Shown here one piece after another: positions 22,918 through 30,941 of a DNA stretch of 64,000 nt; positions within the stretch are counted from its first letter, which is position 1, and every line of letters begins with the position of its first letter. The position numbers and the translations under genes were made by a program. The stretch is from Nonomuraea guangzhouensis. GTDB taxonomy: Bacteria > Actinomycetota > Actinomycetes > Streptosporangiales > Streptosporangiaceae. The notes under the pieces were generated by a model. That model was given only the letters and a program-made list of their open reading frames with translations, had not been told where the DNA came from and ran no database searches. Location of the stretch: positions 1-64,000 of the forward strand of contig NZ_JAHKRM010000037.1 of assembly GCF_019396345.1 (NCBI RefSeq), written 5' to 3'.

Positions 22918-23369
22918 CACCTGCCCGCCGAACGTCGGACGGGCTGAAGAACTCTAGGCGCGACCGCGGCGCCTCGGTGATCGAGCTCGCCCTGCTGATG
23001 CCGGTCATCCTGGCGGTCGTGCTGCTCATCGTGCAGGTGGCGCTCTGGTTCCACGGCCGCCAGGTGGCCGAGGCGGCCGCCCGGGAAGGCGCCAGGGTGG
23101 CCAGGTCGGCCCCCTTCGACTCGGGCGACTGGGAGGGCGCGGCCACCACCAAGGCCACCGACATCGTCCGCGCCATCGGTCCCCGCCTGCTCTCCAACGC
23201 GACGGCCACGACCGCGGAGAAGGACCCCGACGAGCGCTTCGTCACCGTGACCGGCAGCGCCGTACAGGTCATCCCGCTCCTGCCGGAGCTCACGTTCACG
23301 ATCACGGCCACCTCGGGCGGTCCCGTCGAGTGCTTCCGCCCGGACGACGGGAGTGACGACTGCGAATGA
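22914..23369 (+). CDS. TadE-like pseudopilin 1
   Basis: The GTG at 22914 overlaps the pilin stop (GTGA). The 151 residues have a short basic leader, RGASVIELALLMPVILAVVL (TadE signature: Glu at +5 of a prepilin-like site and a hydrophobic helix), and an extracytoplasmic domain with AAREGARVAR. TadE proteins are minor pseudopilins needed for Flp pili. Its TGA overlaps the next ATG. Confidence 0.88.
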   Translation: MTPARRTSDGLKNSRRDRGASVIELALLMPVILAVVLLIVQVALWFHGRQVAEAAAREGARVARSAPFDSGDWEGAATTKATDIVRAIGPRLLSNATATTAEKDPDERFVTVTGSAVQVIPLLPELTFTITATSGGPVECFRPDDGSDDCE

Positions 23370-23767
23370 GCCAGAACCGGCGGCGTGAGCGCGGCTCGAT
23401 GGCCGTGGAGACGGTCATGCTGGCGCCCGTCTTCCTGCTGTTCCTGATGTTCCTGGCCGGAGCCGGCCGGCTGGTCGAGGCGCAGGGCGAGGTCAACGGC
23501 GCGGCGCGGGACGCGGCTCGGGCCGCGTCGGTGCGGCGCTCGTTCGACGCCGCCGGCGACGCGGCGGACCGGAGCGTCAAGGCCGCGCTCGACGGGCGGT
23601 GCCAGAGTCCGGCCGTGTCCCTCGACGGCTCCAAGTTCGAGGAGGGCGGCCAGGTACAGGCCGAGGTCACCTGCGAGCTGGACCTGGGTTTCCTGGGGTT
23701 CCCCGGCACCAAGCGGATGACCGGCATCTCGGTGGTGCCCCTGGAGCAGTTGAGGAGGACCGAATGA
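23366..23767 (+). CDS. TadE-like pseudopilin 2
   Basis: The 133-residue product opens MSQNRRRERGSMAVETVMLA, a TadE-type leader with Glu five residues after the Gly, then a membrane helix and GAARDAARAAS, the motif after the helix in TadE-like proteins. Two Cys (in GRCQSP and VTCELD) may form a disulphide outside the membrane. Both ends overlap neighbours by four bases. Confidence 0.88.
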   Translation: MSQNRRRERGSMAVETVMLAPVFLLFLMFLAGAGRLVEAQGEVNGAARDAARAASVRRSFDAAGDAADRSVKAALDGRCQSPAVSLDGSKFEEGGQVQAEVTCELDLGFLGFPGTKRMTGISVVPLEQLRRTE

Positions 23768-24180
23768 GCCGCCGCGACCGCGGGACGATGTCGGTCTTCA
23801 CCGTGCTCTTCTCCGTGGCGGTGTTCCTGCTGGCGGGGCTGCTGGTGGACGGCGGCTCGGCGATCAACGCCCGGCTGCGGGCCGCCGACGTCGCCGAGCA
23901 GGCCGCGCGGGCGGGCGCCGACCAGGTCGACGTCGACCACCTTCACGAGACGGGCGAGGTCCGGCTGCTCGGCGACGGCCAGGTGTGCGACCGGGCCGAC
24001 GAGGTGATCACGGCGGTGGCCAGCGGCGACGTGACCAGGGGCACGTGCGCCGTCGAGCCGGGCCAGGACGGTGTGACCGTGTCGGTGAAGGTGCGCTGGA
24101 CGGCCTTCTTCCTGCAGGCCATCGGCTTCCCCGGCACCGAGATGGAGGCCGAGGCCACGGCCGGGCCACAGGCCAGGTGA
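23764..24180 (+). CDS. TadE/TadG-like pseudopilin 3
   Basis: The 138-residue product has a basic start with RDRGTMSVFTV, one membrane helix and DGGSAINARLRAADVAEQAARAGA, the motif found after the helix in TadG/TadE-type proteins. The usual Glu at +5 is absent, so processing by the prepilin peptidase is uncertain. Two Cys may pair outside the membrane. The ATG overlaps the previous stop. Shorter than true TadG (no vWA domain). Confidence 0.8.
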   Translation: MSRRDRGTMSVFTVLFSVAVFLLAGLLVDGGSAINARLRAADVAEQAARAGADQVDVDHLHETGEVRLLGDGQVCDRADEVITAVASGDVTRGTCAVEPGQDGVTVSVKVRWTAFFLQAIGFPGTEMEAEATAGPQAR

Positions 24181-24254
24181 GCCAGACCGATTCCGCTCAC
24201 TCGATGGATCAGAGCAGGACCACGCAGGACCCTGAACACGAGAAGGGAGAGGCG

Positions 24255-26957
24255 ATGCCGACGCGAGAACCCGCGCGTCCCGCGGGCCGGCCGCACGGGC
24301 CGGGGCAGGCGCCCGTGCGCATCCCGGCCAGGCGGAGCGTGGGCGACGTGCTGGGCGGCCTCGGCGCGCTCCTGGTGCTCGTGGCGATCGTCGGCGGCGT
24401 GCCGTACGCGCTGCTCACGTTCGCCGGGCCACCGATCTCTCCCGAACTGCTCGATCTCGACCTGCTCACCAGTCGCGTGGGGCCGAGCACGATCATGGCC
24501 GTGCTGGTGCTGTTCGTCTGGCTGGCCTGGCTGCAGTTCTTCGCGTGCGTTGTCGTCGAGGTGTACGCGGGCGTGCGCAAGGTGGGCATGCCCGCCAGGG
24601 TGCCGCTCTCCGGCGGGTCCCAGGCGCTGGCCAACAAGCTGGTCTCGGCCGTGCTGGTGCTGTTCACCGCCGGCGCCATGGTGGTGCCCATCGCGAAGCT
24701 GGCGACGCCGCCGCCCACCGCGCCGCCCATGACGACGGTCGCCTACTCCGCGCCGATCGTGGAGCAGCCGCAGGAGACGCGGCAGACCAAGAAGGTGTAC
24801 GTGGTGCAGCCGCCCCACGGCCGACACCACGAGAGCCTGTGGGAGATCGCCGAGAAGTGCCTGGGCGACGGGCGCCGATACCCCGAGATCTACCGGCTCA
24901 ACCAGCACAAAGAGCAGCCCGACGGCACCCGGCTGCGCATGGCCGACCTGATCAGGCCGGGCTGGGTGCTCGACATGCCCGAGGACGCGCGCCACGCCCA
25001 CGTCGTACCGGTGAACCAGGCGCGGGCCCAGACGCTGAAGCAGCACCCGGCGGGCTCGCACAGCGGACACCGGCAGGTCACCGACGAGGTACGCCAGACC
25101 TCCAGCGTGAAACAGGGACCGGCGCACGAACGACGGGACACCCAGGGCACCAGAGCCGAGTCGGCGGCGGAGAGCTCCGGTGTCGACCTGGCCGACTACC
25201 TGGCCACCGCGTCGCTGGCCGCGGCCGGCCTGCTGATCGTGCTGGCCAGGCGGCGCCGTGAGCAGCTCTGGCGGCGGGCGTTCGGCCGCCGCATCACCAG
25301 GCCGCGCGACGACGCCGCCAAGGCCGAGGTCGCGCTCCGGCTGGGCGCCGACGCGCCGGGTACCCGCATCCTCGACATCGGGCTAAGGCTGCTCGGCGCC
25401 GAACTGGCCACGCAGGGCCGCACCCCGCCGACCGTCTACGCCGCCCATCTGTCGCCGCGCAACCTCGACCTGTGGATCCACCCGCCGGACGGCGACGCGC
25501 CCGAGCCGTGGATGGCCCAGGACGGCGGCCAGGTGTGGCGGCTGGCCGCGCACGAGGGCCGCCTGCTGGAGGAGCAGCCCGGCGGTGCGCCATACCCGGG
25601 GCTGGTCTCGATCGGCGCCGACGAGAGCGGCCGGGTACTGATCGACCTGGAGGCGGCGCAGGGCCTGATCAACATCCGCGGCCCGCAGACCACCGCGGCG
25701 CTCGCGGCGCTGGCCGTGGAGCTGGCCACCAACCGCTGGTCCGACCGGATGCGCATCACGCTCGTCGGCTTCGGCGACGAGCTGACCGCGATCGCGCCCG
25801 ACCGGATCAGGGCCGTGGGCAGCCTGGCCGAGGCGCTGCCCGAGCTGGAGGCCACCGCCGCCCCGCGCCAGGAGGTGCTCACCGGGCGCATCACCGGCAG
25901 CCCGCGCGCCGCCCACTACCTGCTGTCCGCCGTGGCCCCCACCCATGAGGAGGCGCGCCGCCTGGCGCTGCTCGCCCGCAAGGACACCGCCGGATACGTG
26001 GTGACGGGCGACGTGCCGCACGCCACCTGGACCCTGGAGATCACAGACGACGGCAAGGCGAAGATCGCGGAGCTGGGCTTCGAGGTGACCGCCCAGCTGC
26101 TGCCGCGCCGCCATTACCAGGCGCTGATCGATCTCTTCCGTACGGCCGAGCAGCTCGACGGCGAGGTGCTGCCCGAGGCGGAGCCGCTGGAAGAGCTGGC
26201 GCCACCCGCGGTGGAGGTCAGGATGCTCGGCCCGATCGAGATCCTTGGCCGCGGCCCGCTCGAAGAGGGCCGGATGGCGCTGGCCACCGAGCTGCTGGTC
26301 TACCTGGCCACGCATCCCGGCGGCGTGCACCCCGTCGTCCTCGGCGGCGTCCTGTGGCCGCGCGGTGTGCAGCCCATGGTCAGGGACGCCACGATCGACC
26401 GGGTCGTCGACTGGGTGGGCCACGAACACCTGCGCACCGACGAGGCGGGCCGACTGCGCCTGGGGCCCGGCGTACGCACCGACTGGGCGCTCTTCCGCGA
26501 GCTGGTCCGCCGCTCGCACGGCGATCCGGCGGCGCGGTCCATGCTCCTGGAGAAGGCGCTGGGCCTGGTCAGAGGGCCGCTGCTGAGTGGGCGGCCGCTC
26601 GGCAGATACGCCTGGCTGGCGGGTGACGAGCTCGAGTACGACGTCGCGGCCGAGGTCGCCGACGCCGCCCACCGGCTGTGCGAGATCCGGCTGGCGCACG
26701 GCGATCCGGACGCGGCGGTCGCGGCCGTACGCGCGGCGCTGCTGCTCGCCACCGACGACGAGGGGCTCTGGCGTGACCTGCTGCGCGCCACGCACGCCAC
26801 CGAGGACGTGGTACGGCTGCGCACGGTCGTCGAGGGGCTGACCCGGCGCGCGTCCTCCCACCCCTACGGCGGCGGGATGGCACCCGAGACCGAAGCCCTG
26901 ATCGACGAACTACTGCCGTCGTGGCGCATCCACATAGTGAGGGAGTCGTCGGCATGA
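24255..26957 (+). CDS. Membrane LysM protein with C-terminal BTAD regulator-like domain
   Basis: I chose ATG 24255 (AAGGGAGA five bases upstream); a coupled GTG at 24177 overlapping the previous stop is an alternative. The 900 residues have membrane helices near 33-60, 80-103 and 128-148, a LysM-like domain (about 188-242; SLWEIAEKCLGDGRRYPEIY), a further helix (about 315-331), then a long cytosolic part ending in a bacterial transcriptional activator (BTAD)-type domain (about 654-892). BTAD occurs in SARP regulators; here no obvious DNA-binding winged helix is seen in canonical form. It could couple wall state to pilus gene control or act as a scaffold (inference). Confidence 0.8.
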   Translation: MPTREPARPAGRPHGPGQAPVRIPARRSVGDVLGGLGALLVLVAIVGGVPYALLTFAGPPISPELLDLDLLTSRVGPSTIMAVLVLFVWLAWLQFFACVVVEVYAGVRKVGMPARVPLSGGSQALANKLVSAVLVLFTAGAMVVPIAKLATPPPTAPPMTTVAYSAPIVEQPQETRQTKKVYVVQPPHGRHHESLWEIAEKCLGDGRRYPEIYRLNQHKEQPDGTRLRMADLIRPGWVLDMPEDARHAHVVPVNQARAQTLKQHPAGSHSGHRQVTDEVRQTSSVKQGPAHERRDTQGTRAESAAESSGVDLADYLATASLAAAGLLIVLARRRREQLWRRAFGRRITRPRDDAAKAEVALRLGADAPGTRILDIGLRLLGAELATQGRTPPTVYAAHLSPRNLDLWIHPPDGDAPEPWMAQDGGQVWRLAAHEGRLLEEQPGGAPYPGLVSIGADESGRVLIDLEAAQGLINIRGPQTTAALAALAVELATNRWSDRMRITLVGFGDELTAIAPDRIRAVGSLAEALPELEATAAPRQEVLTGRITGSPRAAHYLLSAVAPTHEEARRLALLARKDTAGYVVTGDVPHATWTLEITDDGKAKIAELGFEVTAQLLPRRHYQALIDLFRTAEQLDGEVLPEAEPLEELAPPAVEVRMLGPIEILGRGPLEEGRMALATELLVYLATHPGGVHPVVLGGVLWPRGVQPMVRDATIDRVVDWVGHEHLRTDEAGRLRLGPGVRTDWALFRELVRRSHGDPAARSMLLEKALGLVRGPLLSGRPLGRYAWLAGDELEYDVAAEVADAAHRLCEIRLAHGDPDAAVAAVRAALLLATDDEGLWRDLLRATHATEDVVRLRTVVEGLTRRASSHPYGGGMAPETEALIDELLPSWRIHIVRESSA

Positions 26958-27544
26958 GGCGGATGACGGTAATGCTGGCGCTCCTGCTCGCGGCGGGCTG
27001 CGCCCCGCCCGACCGCCCGTACGTCCCCGGAGGCGTGCAGGCCTCCGCCACCGGCGGCACCGCCACCCGGCCCGCCCCCACCTCCTCCCAGAGCAAGACG
27101 GTCGAGGTCGGCGACGAGCTGAAGGTCAAGGTGGAGAAGGGGACGACGGCCAACGCGCTGCAACGGCTCTTCGCCGACTACTACGTCGAGCGATGGAAGG
27201 CGGTCCAGACCGGCGACAACCAGTACCAGCGCCACCTGGAGCCGCCGCTGATACCGCAGGCGGGCGAGTGGGTGCGCGGGTTCGCCGACCGGAAGGAGTC
27301 GGCGCGCGGTGTCGCGCGGCTCTACCGGCTGCGGATCACGTCGGTCATGGGCAAGGGAGCCCAGGTCGACACGTGCGTGGACGAGCGGGGCGTACGCCTC
27401 GTCTCCACGCCCACCGGCAAGGCGGTCGCGCCCCAGCCCGACTGGGTGCGCGCTCCTTACCTCCAAGCCGTGCTCGCGCATCGCGGCGACGACGGTGTGT
27501 GGCGGATCAGGGAATTCCGCCAGGACAAAGAAGGGTGCACCTGA
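26954..27544 (+). CDS. Lipoprotein of the Tad operon
   Basis: ATG 26954 overlaps the previous TGA. The 196-residue product begins with a signal peptide and lipobox (LLLAAGC, Cys at about residue 16), a Thr/Pro linker and a domain with LFADYYVERWKAVQTGD and a C-terminal single Cys. Likely anchored on the outer face of the membrane. It lacks a named domain; the operon position suggests a pilus assembly or stability role. Confidence 0.8.
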   Translation: MRRMTVMLALLLAAGCAPPDRPYVPGGVQASATGGTATRPAPTSSQSKTVEVGDELKVKVEKGTTANALQRLFADYYVERWKAVQTGDNQYQRHLEPPLIPQAGEWVRGFADRKESARGVARLYRLRITSVMGKGAQVDTCVDERGVRLVSTPTGKAVAPQPDWVRAPYLQAVLAHRGDDGVWRIREFRQDKEGCT

Positions 27545-28464
27545 TGAATCCCCTGATCCCGGCGCTCGTCACTGGGCTGTTGCTGCTGTCCGCGCCCACT
27601 CCCCAACCCACCACGGGGGCCAGGACGACCGAGCAAGGCAGAACGAGGACCCTCATCCTCGAACACTCCACCATCACGGTCAGCGGCGACGTGGGCAAGG
27701 GCGGCAAGAGCGACGGATACCGGATCAAGCGCCCCTGCTGGTACGAGCCGGGGCTGTCCGCTGACGAGATGCTCAAGTTCCAGACGAACTCGAAGACCCA
27801 GTTCGCCAGGGTGAAGGCCGACGAGGACAGTTTCAATAAGTTCGTCCAGCAGTTCAAGGACAAGAAGGGGCAGCCGGGGCGCTGGTGGACGCCGGCCTAC
27901 GACGCCTCCGACCCCAACGGCGCCACCTGCTGGGCCGGGCTCGAACTGTTCATCTTCGTGCCGCCGAACGACACGCCGCCCTCCGGCATCACGTTCGAGC
28001 AGCTGGCCGAGATCGCGCGGGCGGCGATCACCGTGCCCCAGCCGACGATCAAGCTGAGTCCGGACGCCAAGAGCTTCGTCAACCTGCCGACGTTCGTGTG
28101 GCTCGAAGGCATCGGCCGGCCGCGGCGTACGGCGACGGCGACGCTGCCCGGCGTCATGAGCGCGACCGTGGTCGCCACGCTCCAGAACATCAAGATCGAC
28201 GCGGGCACGGGCAAGGACCGGGCCGAGGTGCGCGAACAGTGCGGCGCCACCGGCAAGCCGTACGCCAAGGGGGCCCAGTTCACCTGTGGCGTGCAGTATC
28301 TGCGCTCGTCGATCGACCAGCCGCGGCAGGTGTACCAGCTGACCGTGACGACCGTGTGGCCGGTGACGGTGGCGGGCGGAGTGCCGGTCCAGTTCGCGCC
28401 GGTCGAGGTGGGGGCGACCCGCGACGTGCCGGTGGGTGAGGTGCAGAGCAACGTCAGGCCATAG
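27544..28464 (+). CDS. Secreted protein of unknown function, last gene of the Tad operon
   Basis: The ATG shares a base with the previous TGA. The 306-residue product has a hydrophobic N-terminal signal (PLIPALVTGLLLLSA) and then a mature domain with several Cys (KRPCWYEPG, ATCWAGLELF, REQCGA, FTCGVQY), probably disulphide-bonded outside the cell. No family is recognised. Coupling to the lipoprotein suggests joint action in the envelope. Its stop is nine bases from that of the convergent MarR gene. Confidence 0.8.
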   Translation: MNPLIPALVTGLLLLSAPTPQPTTGARTTEQGRTRTLILEHSTITVSGDVGKGGKSDGYRIKRPCWYEPGLSADEMLKFQTNSKTQFARVKADEDSFNKFVQQFKDKKGQPGRWWTPAYDASDPNGATCWAGLELFIFVPPNDTPPSGITFEQLAEIARAAITVPQPTIKLSPDAKSFVNLPTFVWLEGIGRPRRTATATLPGVMSATVVATLQNIKIDAGTGKDRAEVREQCGATGKPYAKGAQFTCGVQYLRSSIDQPRQVYQLTVTTVWPVTVAGGVPVQFAPVEVGATRDVPVGEVQSNVRP

Positions 28465-28472
28465 CTAGGCCC

Positions 28473-28904
28473 TCAGGCGATGACGGCGGCGAGCGGGGCG
28501 AGCTCCGGCAGCTCCGCCGCCTCCGCCAGCACCTCCTTGAGCACGGTGTCGTGCGTGGGGCTCGCCTGGGCGAGCAGCTCACGCCCCGCCGGGGTGACCT
28601 CGGTGTAGATGCCCCTGCGGTCGTCCTCGCACAGGTAGCGGGACAGCAGTCCGCGGTTCTCCAGCCGGGTCACCAGCCGCGTGGTGGCGCTCTGGCTCAG
28701 CACGACCGCGCGGGCGAGCTGCTGCATGCGCATGTGCCAGCCGTCCTGGCGCCCCAGCACGTCGAGCACGGTGTACTCGCTCACGCTCAACTCGTGCCCC
28801 TTCTGCAGCGCCCTCTCCAGCCGGTCCTCGATCCTGGCGTGCAGCGCGGCGAGCGTGCGCCAGCCCTGGGCGCGCGCCTCGACGGCGTCATCGGCGAGCG
28901 GCAT
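28473..28904 (-). CDS. MarR family transcriptional regulator
   Basis: The 143-residue product has the MarR winged helix: LSVSEYTVLDVLGRQ, recognition region LSQSATTRLVTRLENRGLL and wing CEDDRRGIYTEVTPAGRELL. ATG 28904 has GGAAGG nearby; the longer frame is unlikely. MarR proteins bind operators as dimers and lose binding on ligand. It is divergent from an MFS efflux gene 89 bases away, the usual regulator-pump arrangement, so it probably represses both. Confidence 0.92.
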   Translation of the reverse strand: MPLADDAVEARAQGWRTLAALHARIEDRLERALQKGHELSVSEYTVLDVLGRQDGWHMRMQQLARAVVLSQSATTRLVTRLENRGLLSRYLCEDDRRGIYTEVTPAGRELLAQASPTHDTVLKEVLAEAAELPELAPLAAVIA

Positions 28905-28935
28905 GTGACACCTTCCAGACAAGCTTGTATGGTCA

Positions 28936-28974
28936 GTTAGTCGGCGCGTGCAAATAATGTCTACGCTGACTAAC
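28936..28974. promoter_or_regulatory. Candidate MarR operator (GTTAGTC...GACTAAC)
   Basis: The inverted repeat GTTAGTC (28936-28942) and GACTAAC (28968-28974) is perfect over seven bases and separated by 25 bases. It fills the short divergent gap between the MarR and MFS genes, so a dimer or pair of dimers bound here would block both promoters. Confidence 0.5.
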
Positions 28975-28993
28975 GTCGTCTGAGGAGTATTCT

Positions 28994-30154
28994 ATGCCAC
29001 TCGCCCTGTTCGCCCTGGCGATCAGCGCCTTCGGCATCGGCACCACCGAGTTCATCATCAACGGGCTGCTGCCGGACCTGGCCGCGGACTTCGCCGTCAC
29101 TATCCCGGCGGCCGGTCTGCTCGTGTCCGGCTACGCCCTGGGCGTGGCCATCGGCGGGCCGCCGCTGACCATGCTCGGTGGCCGGTTGTCCCGCAAGACC
29201 ATGCTGCTGTCGCTGATGGTGCTGTTCATCGTGGGTAACCTGCTCTCCGCGCTCGCGCCCTCGTACGGCGTGCTCATGGTCGGCCGGTTCCTGTCGGCGT
29301 TCGCGCACGGCGCCTACTTCGGCGTCGGATCCGTGGTGGCCGCCGACCTCGTCGCGCCGCAGAAGCGGGCCAGTGCCATCGCACTCATGTTCACCGGGCT
29401 GACCCTGGCGAACGTCCTCGGGGTGCCGCTCGGCACCTGGATCGGGCAGGCGTTCGGCTGGCGGGCGACGTTCTGGGTCGTGGTGGTCATCGGTGTCGCC
29501 GGCCTGGTCGGCGTGCTCGCCCTGGTGCCCGCCCAGCCGCGTCCCGAGGGCGGTGGCGTGCTGCGTGAACTGGTGACCTTCCGCAAGGGTGGGGTCTGGC
29601 TGGCGCTGGCCATGACCGTGTTCGGGTTCGCGCCCGTGTTCGCGGTGATCACCTTCATCTCGCCGATCATGACGAGCGTCGGCGGGTTCTCCCCCCGTGC
29701 GGTGCCGGTCGTGATGGCGCTGTTCGGGGTGGGTCTCGTGGTCGGCAACCTGATCGGCGGCCGGCTCGCCGACCGGGCCGTCATGCCGAGCATCTACGGC
29801 TCGGTGGCCCTGCTCACGCTGCTGGGTGTGGTGCTCGCGCTGGTGGCGGGGAACCAGGCCGCGTTCATCGTCACGATCATCCTGTTCGGGGTGGCCGCCT
29901 TCGCGACCGTGCCGCCGCTGCAGACCCGGGTCCTGGACGCCGCCGCGGGTGCTCCGACGCTGGCCTCCGCGGCCAACATCGGCGCCTTCAACCTGGGCAA
30001 CGCGATCGGGTCGTTCGTGGCGGGGCTGACGATCGACGCGGGCTTCGGTTACACGGCTCCGGCCTGGACCGCCGCGCTGCTCGGCCTGACCGGGCTCGCG
30101 GTGGCGGGACTCGCCGGCCTGCAGGCCCGCCGCCATCTCGTCCCGGCCGCCTGA
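28994..30154 (+). CDS. MFS drug-efflux transporter (DHA1, Cmx/CmrA-like)
   Basis: The 386-residue protein shows about 12 hydrophobic helices and DHA1 motifs: the opening TEFIINGLLPDLA, motif A GGRLSRKTMLL after helix 2 and GKGRF-like GRFLSAFAHGAYFG. Related proteins export chloramphenicol-type drugs or arabinose-like compounds by proton antiport. GGAG lies seven bases before the ATG. Substrate is unknown; regulation by the divergent MarR gene is likely. A decayed relative lies at 11560-11745. Confidence 0.92.
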   Translation: MPLALFALAISAFGIGTTEFIINGLLPDLAADFAVTIPAAGLLVSGYALGVAIGGPPLTMLGGRLSRKTMLLSLMVLFIVGNLLSALAPSYGVLMVGRFLSAFAHGAYFGVGSVVAADLVAPQKRASAIALMFTGLTLANVLGVPLGTWIGQAFGWRATFWVVVVIGVAGLVGVLALVPAQPRPEGGGVLRELVTFRKGGVWLALAMTVFGFAPVFAVITFISPIMTSVGGFSPRAVPVVMALFGVGLVVGNLIGGRLADRAVMPSIYGSVALLTLLGVVLALVAGNQAAFIVTIILFGVAAFATVPPLQTRVLDAAAGAPTLASAANIGAFNLGNAIGSFVAGLTIDAGFGYTAPAWTAALLGLTGLAVAGLAGLQARRHLVPAA

Positions 30155-30162
30155 CGACCCCG

Positions 30163-30197
30163 CTCGGGGGCCTGCGCGCATCGCGCCGGCCCCCGAG
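30163..30197. terminator. Bidirectional terminator hairpin
   Basis: A perfect 10-bp stem CTCGGGGGCC (30163-30172) / GGCCCCCGAG (30188-30197) with a 15-base loop lies between the convergent ends of the MFS gene and the leftward fragment at 30199. There is no U-tract, as is usual for high-GC actinomycete terminators. Confidence 0.7.
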
Positions 30198-30198
30198 C

Positions 30199-30396
30199 TC
30201 AGCCGAACAACTCGTCCGCGCTCTGCGCGGTCACCGCCCTGACGGTCCAGCGGTCAAGCAGGCTCTGGTCCGTGCACGCCTGGATGCGGACCCGAGCCTC
30301 CTCGGGGATCGCGATGTGACGTGCGTCAAGGAATCCCAAGATGAGCTGGGCCGGCGTCCTGTCCGGCCCGCCCCTGTATTCGTGTGCTCCGGCCAC
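30199..30396 (-). CDS. Short fragment resembling C-terminal tails of Rpn/transposase-like proteins
   Basis: From a GTG at 30396 a 65-residue frame reads a helical stretch with PAQLILGFLDARHIAIPEEA, ACTDQSLLDRW and AVTAQSADELFG. From memory this resembles the C-terminal tail of actinobacterial Rpn-type (DUF4351-like) proteins, whose catalytic N-terminus is absent here. It is therefore probably a truncated remnant rather than a working gene. No ribosome site is evident, and the upstream DNA belongs to the ogt gene. Confidence 0.4.
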   Translation of the reverse strand: MAGAHEYRGGPDRTPAQLILGFLDARHIAIPEEARVRIQACTDQSLLDRWTVRAVTAQSADELFG

Positions 30397-30440
30397 CGAC
30401 CAAATCGTACAGAGCGCTGCCGCTCCATGACGGGGAGTTG

Positions 30441-30941
30441 CTAGACCCGGCCGGATTCGTGGGCGAGCAGCCACTCCTTGACCGGCACGCCGTAGTAGTA
30501 GCCGCCGTAGCCGCCCGAGCCGGGCAGCACGCGGTGGCAGGGGACGAAGGGGGCGATCAGGTTCTGGGAGCAGGCCGACCCGGCCGCGCGGGCCGCCGTC
30601 CTGGGCAGGCCGGCACGTTCGGCCAGCTCGGCGTACGAGACCGTGGTGCCCGGCTTGACCTCGCGCAGCGCCTCGTGGAGGCGCTTGCGGGTGGGCGTGC
30701 CCGGCTGCTCGACCGGAACGGCGTCCAGCGCCAGGAGGTCGCCGGCCAGATAGTCGCGTACGGCCTGCGCGGCGGGGCCGAGGTCGTCGACCACGTCCAG
30801 GCCCTCGGCCTGCAACGCGGGTGACAGCCGGACGAACATGTCCGAGGGGTCGGCGGTGAAGCCGGCCGCGACCAGCACGCCGTCGCGGCACAGCAGGGAC
30901 AGCGGGCCGGCGGGCGTCGGCAGGACCTGGGCGTCGATCAT
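30441..30941 (-). CDS. ogt: Methylated-DNA-[protein]-cysteine S-methyltransferase
   Basis: The 166-residue enzyme removes alkyl groups from O6-alkylguanine by suicidal transfer to its Cys. The active-site motif PCHRVLPG is near residue 132, preceded by the helix-turn-helix GTTVSYAELAERAG and the Asn hinge SQNLIAPF. The ATG overlaps the stop of the Ada-AlkA gene (ATGA), so alkyl-base excision and direct reversal are co-translated. Length is normal for Ogt. Confidence 0.93.
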   Translation of the reverse strand: MIDAQVLPTPAGPLSLLCRDGVLVAAGFTADPSDMFVRLSPALQAEGLDVVDDLGPAAQAVRDYLAGDLLALDAVPVEQPGTPTRKRLHEALREVKPGTTVSYAELAERAGLPRTAARAAGSACSQNLIAPFVPCHRVLPGSGGYGGYYYGVPVKEWLLAHESGRV

